Source: Histomonas meleagridis (lineage: Eukaryota > Parabasalia > Tritrichomonadida > Dientamoebidae). Taken from it: 64,000 nt of DNA. The notes under the pieces were generated by a model. That model worked only from the letters and a program-made list of their open reading frames with translations. It made no database searches and was not told the origin of the DNA. The stretch lies in NCBI GenBank assembly GCA_020186115.1, contig WSYJ01000158.1:62001-126000 (forward strand), read 5' to 3'. Made by a program: the position numbers and the translations under genes. Numbering within the stretch: the stretch's first letter is position 1; each line of letters opens with the position of its first letter. Shown here piece by piece: positions 9,547-19,983 of the stretch.

Positions 9547-10158
9547 TCATTTGCTATTATTGATTTCATATATTTTTCTTTTTGCTAATTTATTTTGAAT
9601 ATCAATTGGCCCATATTGTTTTAGTTGCGTTTGGAGCGCTTGGTTATGTTCCTTATATATTTCTCGTGATAATATTTTTTGGTGTTCTATTGCTGTATTT
9701 ATTTTACGCATAAGAATAAACATAAATAAAGAAAATATTATTGAAAAGAGTAAAGTTAAAAAGAAGGAATTTGATAAAAAACTAAAAACAACTGAAACAG
9801 GAGATAGAAAAATAAAAATGCTTTGATGCGTACTATCAATATCCCACTGCATTAGTTCTTTGTAATTGATTTTTTTGTTTTGTGATGAATTTTTGGAAAA
9901 GAAATTTTTAAATCGATTCTTCCAATTCATTGATGAATCAATTACAGCTTCTTTCTTTTGTATAATTACTCTTTTTGTGTTAATAGGACTTGAATAGAAA
10001 AGTTGTCTTTTTTTGTATTTGGTGAAAAATAGTATCATATTAATAATTGAAATTATTAAAAATCCAAAATTAAATTCTACTGGCGCAAATAGAAAAACAA
10101 GCCAAATAATATATAATGGAAATCCTGGGAATAATTGTGATTTAAAGTCAACTTCCAT
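9547..10158 (-). CDS. small four-span membrane protein, unknown
   Basis: 203 residues with two hydrophobic hairpins, about residues 12-47 and 112-152, separated by a basic loop rich in Lys/Asn/Ser. The C-terminal tail is hydrophilic, with Glu/Lys/Gln helix-like sequence. No signal peptide and no catalytic motif. The hairpin-loop-hairpin layout resembles reticulon-like or other ER-shaping proteins, but I cannot support a family. The start ATG at 10158 is preceded by an AAAACGGACGTTTA motif (10164-10177). It is divergent from the dynein-tail gene 122 bp away. Confidence 0.65.
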   Translation of the reverse strand: MEVDFKSQLFPGFPLYIIWLVFLFAPVEFNFGFLIISIINMILFFTKYKKRQLFYSSPINTKRVIIQKKEAVIDSSMNWKNRFKNFFSKNSSQNKKINYKELMQWDIDSTHQSIFIFLSPVSVVFSFLSNSFFLTLLFSIIFSLFMFILMRKINTAIEHQKILSREIYKEHNQALQTQLKQYGPIDIQNKLAKRKIYEINNSK

Positions 10159-10279
10159 TCTTCAAAACGGACGTTTAAGATTAATTTGATTTGAATAGTT
10201 TATTAAAAAGTCACATTGGGATTATTATTAAAAGTGACGAAACAAAAAGTGACTTTGCAACGTATTCCAAGTTTTTGGA

Positions 10280-13024
10280 ATGAATGAAAGCCAAAATCCT
10301 TTGATTGGTCCTAAAAACATGTCCAATCAAAGGATTGCAAGAGAACTCCAATGCAGGCTTGTTCCTGTTCAAAAGGTTCGTTCACGAGCCGTGACATTAT
10401 CCGGAACTTTACGAAAAATTCCTCGTTTATCAAATCAAAAGCCCAATTATACTAAAAACATACTCTTGCCACCTCTTCTATCCAAAGAACCCGAACCTTT
10501 ATATACACTTCAAAAAGAAATTTCAACTGATGATCCAATACAATTTATTAAATCTGCAAAAGCTCGAAAAATTAAAGATGAATATGTTTATTTATCACCA
10601 TCAAAAGTTACAGAGGATTCTGACCATCCAACTAATCTCAAAATCATTCCATCAACTGAAGCTTCTCAAACAGAATTTTGGACCTTATCATTAAAAGGTC
10701 TAACTCATGTAAAAAATGGGTCTGTTGATTTCATACCTTTAGAACAATGGCTATCATCACTTCAAACATTTTCATTAATTATGCAGATACCATTTTTCAA
10801 ATATCAGCGTCAGTGGCGTCTATTTCGTCAATGGAAATCATACGTAGTAATTTCTAAGCTCCGTAATTCGCGATCTTTAATCAACAAAGAGCTCTTTTTT
10901 GTAAACAATTCAATGCGGCTTTCATTCTTAAAAATTCGAAGTAAATTAAATGAACTTCAAAATAAGCGACTTTTTTCACTCACATCTGAAAAACCATATA
11001 CCATTGATGAATTAATTAATGAGAATTTAAAATACAAAGAAAAAGTTTCAAAATATTTGGAAGATATGTATCAACAATTAACACAAATTGTTCAAAACTC
11101 ATGTGAAAAGACATTAGAACTTATAAATGCACCTAAAAATGAAAAATATGAAATGAGTTCATCAATATATATTAATCCACAACATAAATCTAAAAAAAAT
11201 CACAAATCCCAATTTGATGAAAAATCATTTCGTTTCACACAAAAGGCAATACAGAGTGCAATATGCACGAAACTTGTTCGATACATTCGATTGATTGATT
11301 ATAATATTGTTTCATCAGCACGGAAAGTATGTTTTATATCATTTTTAGAATTCTTTGCTATCTTAAAGACATTGTATGATAAAGGAATCGAACAAATAGG
11401 TTACAAAGAAGACATTAAACTTGAAGATTTGCCAGTGGAATATTCGCAAATTTATTCGGTGGTTTACCAAAAAGTGTCTTCAACATTCGAAAAACCGATT
11501 TTCAGAATCGACGTAAACTATTCAAATGGAAACATCACTTTTACACCAAAATTTGATGAATTTAATGAGAAAGTTGATATTTTACGGGATTTCTTTATAG
11601 AGATATCAATGAAAATTCCAAGATTAATTACTAATCCTTTATTTGCATCTTATATTGATGGACAACAAATTACAGATTTAACACATAATGTAACAATTCC
11701 TTTACCTAATTTGGATAAAATCATTTTTGATGATCCGATTTTTAAAGAGACGCTTAAGAAGCAAAAGAAATTATTTGAATCCTCATTTGATATATTAAAT
11801 TATTATTTAAATTCTTTATCGAAAATTTTTGATTTTTATAATGAAAACTTAAATTATAATTTTGATTTTTTAGAGTCAAATACTCTGAAAATTACTGATG
11901 TTAAAGATAAAATAAAATATTTTAATGAACAAAAAGAAATTGTACAAAATATTCCAAACAAATCTTTTGTTGGAATTTTTTGTTGTTATTTAAAAAATGT
12001 TAAAAATAAAATTATAAATTCCGCAAATAAATGTTTAAATATTATAAATGAATATATTCCTAAAATCATAAAAAAGTTATTTAGTGAATACAAAGAATTA
12101 ATTATAAAAAATCATTCCGAATTAACTAAAGAAATTAATTATAACATTGAAACGTATTTTAATTTTATAGATTCGTGTGAAAAATTCGCTGAAGTTGAAA
12201 ATGACCTAAAAAATAAATGTAATATAATAAATGATTTTTATTCTCTCGCATCTGATAAAAATATTATTTTATCTTCTGAAGAGAAAAAAGATTTTAATGA
12301 AATTCAACAAAAACATAAAATAATTGAAAAAGTTTACAACGATTCGAACGATACAATTATATCGTTATCGTCAAAGTTCTCAAAAATCATTGAAAATGAA
12401 ATCAATACTTTACATAACGATGAAACCCAATTTTCGAAGGAATTACAAAATCAAGTTTTATCGAATCCTAAATCATCTTTGAATGAAATAACACATGTTA
12501 TAAATTTTATTACATCCAAAGCAAATGATTTAGAATCACGTGCGAAAAAAATTCAACAATATCAAAAATCGATTTTGCATATTCAAACTCGTTTCGAAGA
12601 GATTGAAACAATAATAAAATACGTTAATAACATCCAACGACTTTGGGATACTCGAAAAAATTGGGAACAAACGATATCGAATTGGTTTTCATTAGATTCG
12701 AAATCAATTCATATCGAAGAAATGAATAAAATAATTCAGCAATATAAAGAAAGTGCATTATCTATTGCATCATCTTTAAGTGGAAATTTGGCTGCAGACG
12801 ATTTGTGTTCACAAATTTCGGATTTCGAGAAACTTTTACAAGTTTTTGTGTATTTGCAAAATCCATTGATAAAGAAAAATGATTTGGAAAGAATTTTCGG
12901 AGGAGAAAATGTTGACGAATTGACGTTGAAGAAGCTGTTTGAACTTCGTGCATTTGAGTTGAATGAAGTAATTAAAGAAATTGCGGAACAAGCAAAAAAT
13001 GAAGAAATATTAAGCGATTTGTAA
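10280..13024 (+). CDS. dynein heavy chain tail without the motor (headless)
   Basis: 914 residues starting at ATG 10280. From about residue 130 the sequence (EFWTLSLKGLTH, then LEQWLSSLQTFSLIMQIPFFKYQRQW and FRQWKSYV) matches the N-terminal stem of axonemal inner-arm dynein heavy chains. The end (LTLKKLFELRAFE, then EVIKEIAEQAKNEE) matches the N-terminal linker just before the conserved tryptophan of family members. Full dynein heavy chains are about 4000 residues with six AAA modules. Here translation stops before any AAA domain, and nothing AAA-like follows up to 14.3 kb. It may be a structural or regulatory tail protein that joins dynein complexes without motor activity, or a 3'-truncated gene. 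Coiled, Lys/Glu/Asn-rich helices fill the middle. Confidence 0.85.
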   Translation: MNESQNPLIGPKNMSNQRIARELQCRLVPVQKVRSRAVTLSGTLRKIPRLSNQKPNYTKNILLPPLLSKEPEPLYTLQKEISTDDPIQFIKSAKARKIKDEYVYLSPSKVTEDSDHPTNLKIIPSTEASQTEFWTLSLKGLTHVKNGSVDFIPLEQWLSSLQTFSLIMQIPFFKYQRQWRLFRQWKSYVVISKLRNSRSLINKELFFVNNSMRLSFLKIRSKLNELQNKRLFSLTSEKPYTIDELINENLKYKEKVSKYLEDMYQQLTQIVQNSCEKTLELINAPKNEKYEMSSSIYINPQHKSKKNHKSQFDEKSFRFTQKAIQSAICTKLVRYIRLIDYNIVSSARKVCFISFLEFFAILKTLYDKGIEQIGYKEDIKLEDLPVEYSQIYSVVYQKVSSTFEKPIFRIDVNYSNGNITFTPKFDEFNEKVDILRDFFIEISMKIPRLITNPLFASYIDGQQITDLTHNVTIPLPNLDKIIFDDPIFKETLKKQKKLFESSFDILNYYLNSLSKIFDFYNENLNYNFDFLESNTLKITDVKDKIKYFNEQKEIVQNIPNKSFVGIFCCYLKNVKNKIINSANKCLNIINEYIPKIIKKLFSEYKELIIKNHSELTKEINYNIETYFNFIDSCEKFAEVENDLKNKCNIINDFYSLASDKNIILSSEEKKDFNEIQQKHKIIEKVYNDSNDTIISLSSKFSKIIENEINTLHNDETQFSKELQNQVLSNPKSSLNEITHVINFITSKANDLESRAKKIQQYQKSILHIQTRFEEIETIIKYVNNIQRLWDTRKNWEQTISNWFSLDSKSIHIEEMNKIIQQYKESALSIASSLSGNLAADDLCSQISDFEKLLQVFVYLQNPLIKKNDLERIFGGENVDELTLKKLFELRAFELNEVIKEIAEQAKNEEILSDL

Positions 13025-13301
13025 GTAAAATGTAATTATATCATTTATTAGTTTATTCAAAATCGATTTGGAATTAATTCAAAAAAATTAAACATAAATT
13101 TTCGATTTTATTTTATATGAAATCACGAAGATTAAATGGTAATTGCATAGACTTTCATTGTAAATTTTCTGAAATATATTTATGTTGTTAGTCACACACC
13201 AAAACTAATATATTGATAATAAAATTAATAACATATATAATTATTCGTTTCTTGATACAAATATCTGGTTTATTTAAGTATGCATTAATTAATAAATTTA
13301 T
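13025..13301. other. intergenic, nothing recognised
   Basis: A/T-rich gap after the dynein tail. A GTAAGT overlaps the stop codon of that gene, but no downstream dynein exon exists, so I do not read it as a splice site. Confidence 0.45.
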
Positions 13302-13951
13302 GTGTCCAAAATGAATGTATCAAACCAAAAAATTGAAAATACAAATAGTATTATTGTATACATAAAAAAATATGATAGAAATGAAACATTTGGGAATTTA
13401 CTTGTTGATAAAGATCACAAAGAAAGAATTTGCGATCCACTTCCATCACATACATTTAGCATATCAAATACATTTTCACAATCAAAAATATTTACGTAAT
13501 CAAATACATTTATCCGGTCAAATAAATTATCAGATATCATAAAAAGTGATTTCACAGTTTTGTTTTCATATTTATTAACTTATACATTAACAACATCATA
13601 TTCATTAACTGTTTCTGAAACACAAACAATATCATTTTCATTGTCGAGAGTAAATTCAACATTTTCTTATATAGTAACAAATTTCATTTACTATAATTAT
13701 ACAATTCTTATATATTCAACTAATCAATATTATTATTCAAATTACTTTACAATGTTTTATTCAAGCGAACCACAATCAATGGAATAACAAATTCAGCTTT
13801 AATTGGAATAATTTGTGGATCAATTGGATTTGTTTTCATAATTATTGGAATTGTTATATTCTTAGTGAAAAGTAATAAGAAAAAAGAAAAATCGACTTCA
13901 AAATTACAATTTAAAGATTGGACTACATCAAGAACGAAACAAATTGAATAA
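13302..13951 (+). pseudogene. broken surface membrane-protein 3' end
   Basis: Three consecutive open stretches in different frames join into the C-terminal part of a type I membrane protein: a Ser/Thr/Tyr-rich extracellular segment, then ITNSALIGIICGSIGFVFIIIGIVIF as a membrane helix, a KSNKKKEK basic stop-transfer and a short tail ending at TAA 13949-13951. The helix and its leading NSALIGII resemble the anchor of the S8 protease at 51867-55634 (SNAALIGIIVG). At least one stop and one frameshift break it, and the N-terminal part is missing. It is therefore a 3' relic of a surface protein, probably of the protease or a related anchor family. Confidence 0.65.
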
Positions 13952-14368
13952 GTAAATTCTTTGGTAGAAGACAATTGGCTATGATATATCTCTATAACAA
14001 ATGATTTTTGATATATTTAGAGTAAACTTTACATATATCACCTGTTCTTCTATTACTTATTCGTTTTCCTAATAACCAAACAAAGTATTAGAGATCGTTC
14101 TTACAATGATAATGTAAATACCCACAGTAATTTTAATAAATGGTATTTGTATGAGTTATAATTTAATATCTTAATATCATTGAAAATGATCATTAGAACA
14201 AGAAGTTCATCAAATATCCTCTTTAACTATAGATTCTTCATCTGGAAAATCAAAAACATTTGTCACACATATTCATTTTTTGTTGTGTTCAGGAGAAGCG
14301 AACAAAGGTGCAGAACTTATAATATCATACATTACTGAAATCAATGAATAATAAAGTTTAATTCTAAT
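13952..14368. other. intergenic, nothing firm
   Basis: No open frame of useful size. One frame around 14195-14350 reads as a short peptide with a stop but matches nothing I know. Confidence 0.4.
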
Positions 14369-15617
14369 TTATTTATGTTGATCAAACATCCATTCCTTAA
14401 CACTATCAATTCCAAATGCCACAAACCATGTAACTCTATGATTACCTCCACTCAAATGCGTAAACAGCAAATGATTTCCTTCTTTTCTCATTTTATCAGC
14501 TTCTTCATTAAACTCCTCAGGCTTAAGATTCAAATTCCACGTTGCTTCAGACACATTACAACCATTTCCACGCCATTTTTTAACTGCTTTTGCTTGTAAC
14601 TTACTTGAAGATACATCACCTTCACAAGAGATTATCCAAGTGTTTTGTTTTTTCAATGGTTCCATTACTTTAGGATTCCATTTACAGGCTCTATTAAAGC
14701 ACCTGCAAATAAATTTGGCTTTTTTAGCATCATTACAATTGATGACATACAGCCCATGGATTGACCTGTCGTATAAATTCGATTCTCATCAATCGGATAA
14801 CTTTTTTGTAAACTTTTCAATAGATATATCGTTGCGTCAATGTGATGACTATAGTTCCAATTATCATCAACTGTAACAAGGATATTCAGGAGCAACAACA
14901 AAGCATTTATGACGTGATTGGAATTCTGGTTCTGCAAGTGTGATAGCTCCATTACCTTGAAATAATGGATGTGAAATTGGTCCACTTGCTACACTTGCAT
15001 CGTGGATAAACAAAACCAATAGATATTTCTCATTTGGATTATAATTCTTTGGTATGTAGATATTATACGGTAATATTTGACCTGTAATCGGAATTTATCG
15101 ATAAATTCTTTTTGCTGAAATTCATCTGCTACAAGACATTTTTCAATAGTACTTTTTAAAAGTGTTTCACTAGATTTATATGTTTTACCATCTGTAGTTT
15201 GTATATCTTTCGTTTGAGTTATAATTGCATTTCCTGGATATTCATCATTACCGCCTGTGCTCCATCCTGCACGTAAACCAGGGCCGCCTTGCATGCGATC
15301 GCGTTCTTTCTTCTTTTCAGCATCTTGCGGCATTTCATCGCATGAATTTAGATTAACTTCTGTTTTAAGCTCAACGATCACATATTGACCATCAACACTA
15401 ATTGAAGACGGTTCTGGTGAAGAGCTAGTATAAACACGAGTTATCTCTCGATTATCAACGTGATAAGAATCAATAAAAACACTTTTTAAACTAATGTAAT
15501 TATCGTATTCAAGAATGATTGCTGACACCTTCGCCCATCTCCAAATACCTTACTTAATACAGTAACTGATTTAACATGGCTAGGGTTACTAGAGTTAATA
15601 GGCTCTGGCTGAGTCAT
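14369..15617 (-). pseudogene. frameshifted alpha/beta-hydrolase (esterase-like)
   Basis: A bacterial-type esterase split over several frames. In order from ATG 15617: an N-terminal segment; a long middle segment beginning near 15530; a piece with the strand-loop IYIPKNY and FIHD; a piece with the nucleophile elbow GQSMG (Ser, near 14745); and a C-terminal piece from 14665 with the expected CEGD and the catalytic-His region GGNHRVTW. Frames change near 15535 (consistent with one base lost from a G run), between about 15080 and 14880, and near 14680. All parts of a carboxylesterase or depolymerase-like fold are recognisable, so inactivation is recent, or base-calling errors are present. None of the frame changes is explained by a GT-AG intron. 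Confidence 0.75.
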
Positions 15618-15787
15618 TGTGAAGTTTTGTTTTGTTATAAAAAATCGATCTCAATTATCGACAACAGAAAGAGAAAAAACCGCCACATTTTGAATATGAC
15701 CGGAGCGTCAAATTTCAATAAAAATTGATCGAAAACCGTTATGAGTTTATCGTAGTAAACGGTCGATGATGGATTGGTGTTTTTACT

Positions 15788-16422
15788 TTAGCAGCTGCAA
15801 CCGCCATCCTGAACTTTCTTTGAGGCGCCAATTGGTACGCTTCCTCCAGACCCGTTTGCGGCTGGTCCGCCAGCACCCTGTTTCTTCTGCATAGCTTCTG
15901 CCATTTTTTGGAATGTCATTTCAATGTTATTATTGTCTTTAGCAGAGGTTTCGATGAATGCAACTCCGTATTGGTTGGCAAGGGCTTGTCCTTCTTCGGT
16001 TGTGACAACGCGCTTGTCTTCAAGATCAATCTTATTTCCAACAAGAAGTCTACAAACATCTGGGGTTGCTAAACGATCAATTTCCTTCATCCAGTAGTTT
16101 ATGTGATCAAATGAATCACGATCAGTTACATCGTAAACAAGGATAATACCATTGCTTCCACGATAATATGAAGCAGTAATTGTTCTGAAACGTTCTTGAC
16201 CAGCGGTATCCCATACCTGCATTTTAACTGTCTTTCCTTCGATCTCAATTGTCTTGATTTTGAAATCAACACCAATTGTTGAGATATAGTTATCACTAAA
16301 AATGTTTTCTGCAAAGCGGATAAGGATACAGCTCTTACCTGTGCCTGAATCTCCAATAAGAAGAACCTCTGATGTAAGAATTAAAATATACTAAAAAGAA
16401 GGTCAAAATCGGTGCTTGACAT
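15788..16422 (-). CDS. Rab1-type small GTPase, two exons
   Basis: Exon 1 is 16392-16422 and exon 2 is 15788-16368, joined across a 23-nt intron, giving 203 residues. All GTPase motifs are complete: P-loop GDSGTGKS (16-23), switch I with STIGVDFK (Thr41), WDTAGQE (63-69), GNKID and ETSAK. The effector-region and RabF sequences (IGVDFKI, KMQVWDTAGQERF, YYRGSNGIILVYD) are those of the Rab1/Rab8 group, acting in ER-Golgi or secretory traffic. The C-terminus ends GGCSC, a CxC double geranylgeranylation signal. Without splicing the first ATG runs into a stop after 13 codons; with it the canonical LLFKVLLIGDSG is restored exactly. An AAACGGTCG motif lies about 60 bp upstream (16481-16489). Confidence 0.95.
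16369..16391 (-). other. 23-nt spliceosomal intron in the Rab1 gene
   Basis: On the minus strand the intron begins GTATAT and ends CTTACATCAG, with an A before it and AG after it completing a Lys codon (A|AG). The 5' end resembles the trichomonad GTATGT consensus. The 3' end resembles the fused branch site plus acceptor CTAACACACAG, shortened by one base. Removal restores the conserved phenylalanine-lysine-valine-leucine run before the P-loop. Very short introns of this size class have, as I recall, been described for Trichomonas. Confidence 0.93.
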
Positions 16423-16959
16423 GTGAAAAATACCGAAATTTACCCTATCATTCAATTGAAAAATATTTGCCCTTTTGAATAAACGGTCGAAGACATCAGA
16501 TGAAAACCCATTTACTCATTATAATAAGTAAAAAAAGATTCAAAATAAGTATTTTAAGAGTAATGTTGCTATTTCTATTTAATAATATTTGAAATAGGAA
16601 TGAGAAATGTTTTCAATTATTAATCATTAATATTATATTTCTTTGATTATACTCATCATTAGCCATACAAAATATCACTTATATAACCTATAAGGAAAAC
16701 ATATTAATAATTATTTATATTAATGAATTTGTTTTGTTTTCAGGTTACTTTTCTTCCATATTATTTCTGTTGAATTTAATCGTTACAATTATTTTATTCA
16801 AAAGTCATCAGTTTTGTTTACATTTAACCGGAAAAATGACTTTTTCTATTGAGTACAGGTAAAACTGAAAATTCAAATGATCACCGGAGTTTCTTTTGGT
16901 GCAGCCAATCCGATGCTTTTTTCATGACATCATTTTAGTAAATAATAGGCATCTCAGAG
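16423..16959. other. intergenic between Rab1 and SnoaL-like genes
   Basis: About 540 bp with no open frame of interest. It contains the AAACGGTCG motif (16481-16489) on the Rab1 side. No RNA gene was recognised. Confidence 0.5.
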
Positions 16960-17379
16960 ATGGAAAACAATACAGCTGCTAAGAATTTCGAAGAAGCAAT
17001 TCGTGATCGTCTTGTAAATGGATTTAAGAATTGGAACGGCGGATATGATGGTTGGTTAGAATGGTGTAACACACTATATGAACCAGATGCACATTATAAT
17101 GTATACAGTCATCGATTAACATTACAACAATATAAAGATATGATGGGAAAACTTTTCCAACATTACACGATGGAACTTGGAGCATTTGATAATATGATCA
17201 TTAAAGATGATTGGGCAGCAATACGTTACACTGTTAAAGTCAAGAATCTTGACACAAACGAAGAGATCTTGCAACACACAATGGAATTTGTTAACTTTAA
17301 GCAAAATCCAGATCCCATAGGTGTTCGCGTTGTTGAAGGCTGGGCGCTCTCAGATAGCCCTCTTTCAGCTAATCATTAA
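16960..17379 (+). CDS. SnoaL/NTF2-like fold protein
   Basis: 139 residues, the usual size of a single SnoaL-like (NTF2-fold) domain. The N-terminal helix with a Trp-rich WNGGYDGWLEWCNTLY segment, the central LTLQQYKDMM helix and the strands IIKDDWAAIRYTV and VVEGWALSD fit the cone-shaped alpha+beta barrel. Such proteins are mostly bacterial polyketide-cyclase or isomerase relatives, and related genes occur in trichomonads probably by transfer. The specific ligand or reaction cannot be deduced. No signal peptide; presumably cytosolic. The start is ATG 16960 with no in-frame alternative nearby. Confidence 0.8.
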   Translation: MENNTAAKNFEEAIRDRLVNGFKNWNGGYDGWLEWCNTLYEPDAHYNVYSHRLTLQQYKDMMGKLFQHYTMELGAFDNMIIKDDWAAIRYTVKVKNLDTNEEILQHTMEFVNFKQNPDPIGVRVVEGWALSDSPLSANH

Positions 17380-18294
17380 ACAAGGAAAAACTTTCATTTT
17401 ATTTGTTAGTTCCTTAAAAATTCACTCACACATATTACCCACTTCATTTGACGCAAAAGAATTAATAATGAAGGAATTGTATAACTTGTTAAACAATTAA
17501 AATCTTAGTTCAATTATGAAAGTTTGTTTTTATTGAGATAACATTTTATTTACATTATGTATTATACATGAGAAACATTTTTACTTATTATATTAAATTC
17601 GTATTCCGAAATTTATTTAAATTTATTGTTGAAATTTCCAGTGAGTTAAATCCATTTATCTTGATTAGAATAAATTGTATGGACTGCATAAGTAATGTTA
17701 TATTCATCATTAATTTCTGTTGTAGAATCGACATTGAATTCAAATGTATAAATATTAGATGTGCCTTTGTGCTTGATCATTGAGATGAAATGTCATTCGA
17801 TTCAAATCCTTCACTAAGTGAAATGGCAAGTATAAGCGCTAAACTCAAACGAGACAGGGGGTGGGGTTTGAAGGAATTAGGGTTTAAATCCACAATAACT
17901 CTTTATTAAGCTGGGCCTTTTATAATATCAGTGTCAATTGCTTTTTGCTCAAGAAGTAATTTGACTATTTTTTAATTCGTATTAATATTATTTTAAATTT
18001 CTTAATTGGTTACGTAATGCTTCATAAATTATTTCATGAAACAAATGTGTTTCTTTGGTTACAAATTGGTACAAACTAAATGCTTACATTGCTGTTCTTT
18101 TTCTTTTTACTGAAATATGATTATGAACTTATAACCCAAATCATTTCAATGTAATTTCAGTTCAAGTTTAACTTTTGGTCATATGAAAAAATTCATATAT
18201 AATGATATTCATACTACCTTTATTATTACAACACGATGTACTTTTTTCTATAAAACCTGATTTTATATAATTTAACAAAGTTTGTTCGAATTAT
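17380..18294. other. intergenic, nothing supported
   Basis: Over 900 bp without a convincing gene. A patch at about 17780-17900 is locally G-rich and has tRNA-like words (a GGGTTTAAATCC that could mimic a T-loop), but no acceptor or T-stem pairing can be built. Confidence 0.5.
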
Positions 18295-18969
18295 ATGGCT
18301 GAAAAAAAATCCAACTTTTCTTTATCATTAACATTTTCTCCAATATTAAATCGAAATAGGCGACTTTCATTTGACAATGAGGTGGAAATTGATGAGTTTG
18401 ATGTTTCAAGGTCTAATCTAAATTCAACTAAAAAAGATTTATTTTCCAAATTAATTGCTGGGAAAAGAGCAAATTCACAATGCAAAAGTCAGATTAAAAA
18501 ATTTCAAGATCAGCTTAACGAGCTAACAATTAATGCAGAAAAAACAATGCGTACCTTGGAATCAAATAATGAAAAACTTCAAAATGAAAATGATCAACTC
18601 ACAGACCTCAATAGGTCAATGCCACAAATCGGTTTTCTTGAGAGCCAATTAATGCTATTACAAAATATAAAAGAAACTGCAACATTTGATGTTATATCAG
18701 ATGAACCTTTTCATGAAATTGGAATACTGCAAGACGGAGATGACATGTCAAACCTTGAGAGAAGGATTTCTGCTCTTATGTACAAGTTAAATAAAGAAAG
18801 AAATCCATGTTCAAAATACATTTCTTTACGGAAAGAAAATTTAAAACGCAGATACTTATATACATACGAAATAGTTGAATCGTCTATTCGTAAAACAGAA
18901 GAGGAGCGATCAAGATTAGAACAAGAAGTTGAACTTCTTCGATCACAAATTGCGAAATTAAAAAAATAA
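18295..18969 (+). CDS. coiled-coil protein, unknown
   Basis: 224 residues. The N-terminal 55 are Ser/Asn-rich and basic. Residues about 60-110 (KFQDQLNELTINAEK and LESNNEKLQNENDQL) and about 150-224 (ending EEERSRLEQEVELLRSQIAKLKK) show heptad-like Leu/Ile spacing typical of coiled coils. There is no motor, kinase or membrane motif. It is likely a structural or adaptor protein, for example of the cytoskeleton or centrosome-like structures, but that is a guess from architecture only. It is co-oriented with the next gene, 133 bp away, with its own upstream region. Confidence 0.65.
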   Translation: MAEKKSNFSLSLTFSPILNRNRRLSFDNEVEIDEFDVSRSNLNSTKKDLFSKLIAGKRANSQCKSQIKKFQDQLNELTINAEKTMRTLESNNEKLQNENDQLTDLNRSMPQIGFLESQLMLLQNIKETATFDVISDEPFHEIGILQDGDDMSNLERRISALMYKLNKERNPCSKYISLRKENLKRRYLYTYEIVESSIRKTEEERSRLEQEVELLRSQIAKLKK

Positions 18970-19102
18970 TTATGTATTTATTTAATAAATGTTAATTAAT
19001 AATTTTATGTTTTTGATGATAAGCGCTTTATCAGAAGGAAATTAGCGATTTTTTACTTTATGCTTTGTTCAACCAATTATCAATTCAATTCTGGTCTTTC
19101 TA

Positions 19103-19858
19103 ATGGAGTCTCAGTCACCTTTTTGGGAAAAAAGCTGGAGTTGGTTTGGATTCGATGGCCCTCCAGAAGCTGGTGTTGATTACTCTTGGATACAAGTTCA
19201 GGAAGACTTAAATTTTATTGGTTTTAAAAATGTAATTAAATCATGCGTTCTTTACTTTTCTTCAAGATATCCAAATACTTATCTAATCAAAACAAGAGAT
19301 GGAATTTTAGAACTTTGGAATGTATCTGATTGTTCATTTTCTTTGTTAACCAAAAGTTCATCAATACTGTTGGTAGCAAATGGTCCATACACATTTCATT
19401 TGGCAGATGCATCTTCAACCTTAATTGAACTCCTAATGAACACAAGAAAACTTCCATTAAATTCAATGTTAGAACTCGAAACAGAATCTATTCCAATCAT
19501 ATTCACAAAAACATCCGCAAGTAAAGAGATGCCAGAACCATCTGTGAACCTTTTACAACCAGCATCCCAACAGTGCAAAGTCGTTCTTACTGGCACAGGA
19601 GTTGAAAATGAATTTCATGGTGAATTTGATTATTCTAAATCAGAAATCAAAATAACAAATGAAGAATCAGACTTTACAATCAAAATGGATGACATAATCA
19701 ATATTGATATTACAATAATAGGAAAAACATATTTAGTGGTTGCACTTAGAAATGAAAAAAGAATCGAAATTGCTTTTGATGAAAGCAATACATTCGAAGC
19801 AAAAAGATTTTACAGTAATATTTGTGAAGAAATTGGAAAACAAAAGAACGAAGATTAA
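19103..19858 (+). CDS. unassigned 251-residue cytosolic protein
   Basis: 251 residues, Trp-rich at the N-terminus (WEKSWSWFGF), followed by alternating beta-strand-like sequence and a final helix (NTFEAKRFYSNICEEIGKQK). The strand-rich body followed by a C-terminal helix is compatible with one or two PH-like folds, but no lipid-binding basic patch or signature lets me assign one. No signal peptide or membrane span. An initiator-like sequence cannot be picked with confidence. Confidence 0.6.
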   Translation: MESQSPFWEKSWSWFGFDGPPEAGVDYSWIQVQEDLNFIGFKNVIKSCVLYFSSRYPNTYLIKTRDGILELWNVSDCSFSLLTKSSSILLVANGPYTFHLADASSTLIELLMNTRKLPLNSMLELETESIPIIFTKTSASKEMPEPSVNLLQPASQQCKVVLTGTGVENEFHGEFDYSKSEIKITNEESDFTIKMDDIINIDITIIGKTYLVVALRNEKRIEIAFDESNTFEAKRFYSNICEEIGKQKNED

Positions 19859-19983
19859 ACGTCCGCCAAAGCGATACAGTAAATTGAATTGTTTACATAT
19901 GTTAGAAATGATAAAATGAAATTTCTAAATTATTAATTTACCATTTTTTTTACTCAACACCATGCTAAATGCAAAGATTTTTT

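Noticed and set aside
11327-11350. Possible short intron (GTATGT...TTTTTAG) inside the dynein-tail gene
   Set aside because: The segment is 22 nt and lies in a continuous open frame; removing it would break the frame.
13020-13030. GTAAGT at the dynein-tail stop as a donor site to a motor-coding exon
   Set aside because: No AAA-type coding sequence follows in the next several kilobases on either strand.
17568-17783. 71-codon plus-strand open stretch
   Set aside because: Low-complexity Ile/Phe/Asn-rich translation typical of A/T-rich noncoding sequence.
17780-17900. Possible tRNA gene
   Set aside because: Words resembling a T-loop and D-arm occur, but no acceptor stem, T-stem or anticodon arm pairs properly on either strand.
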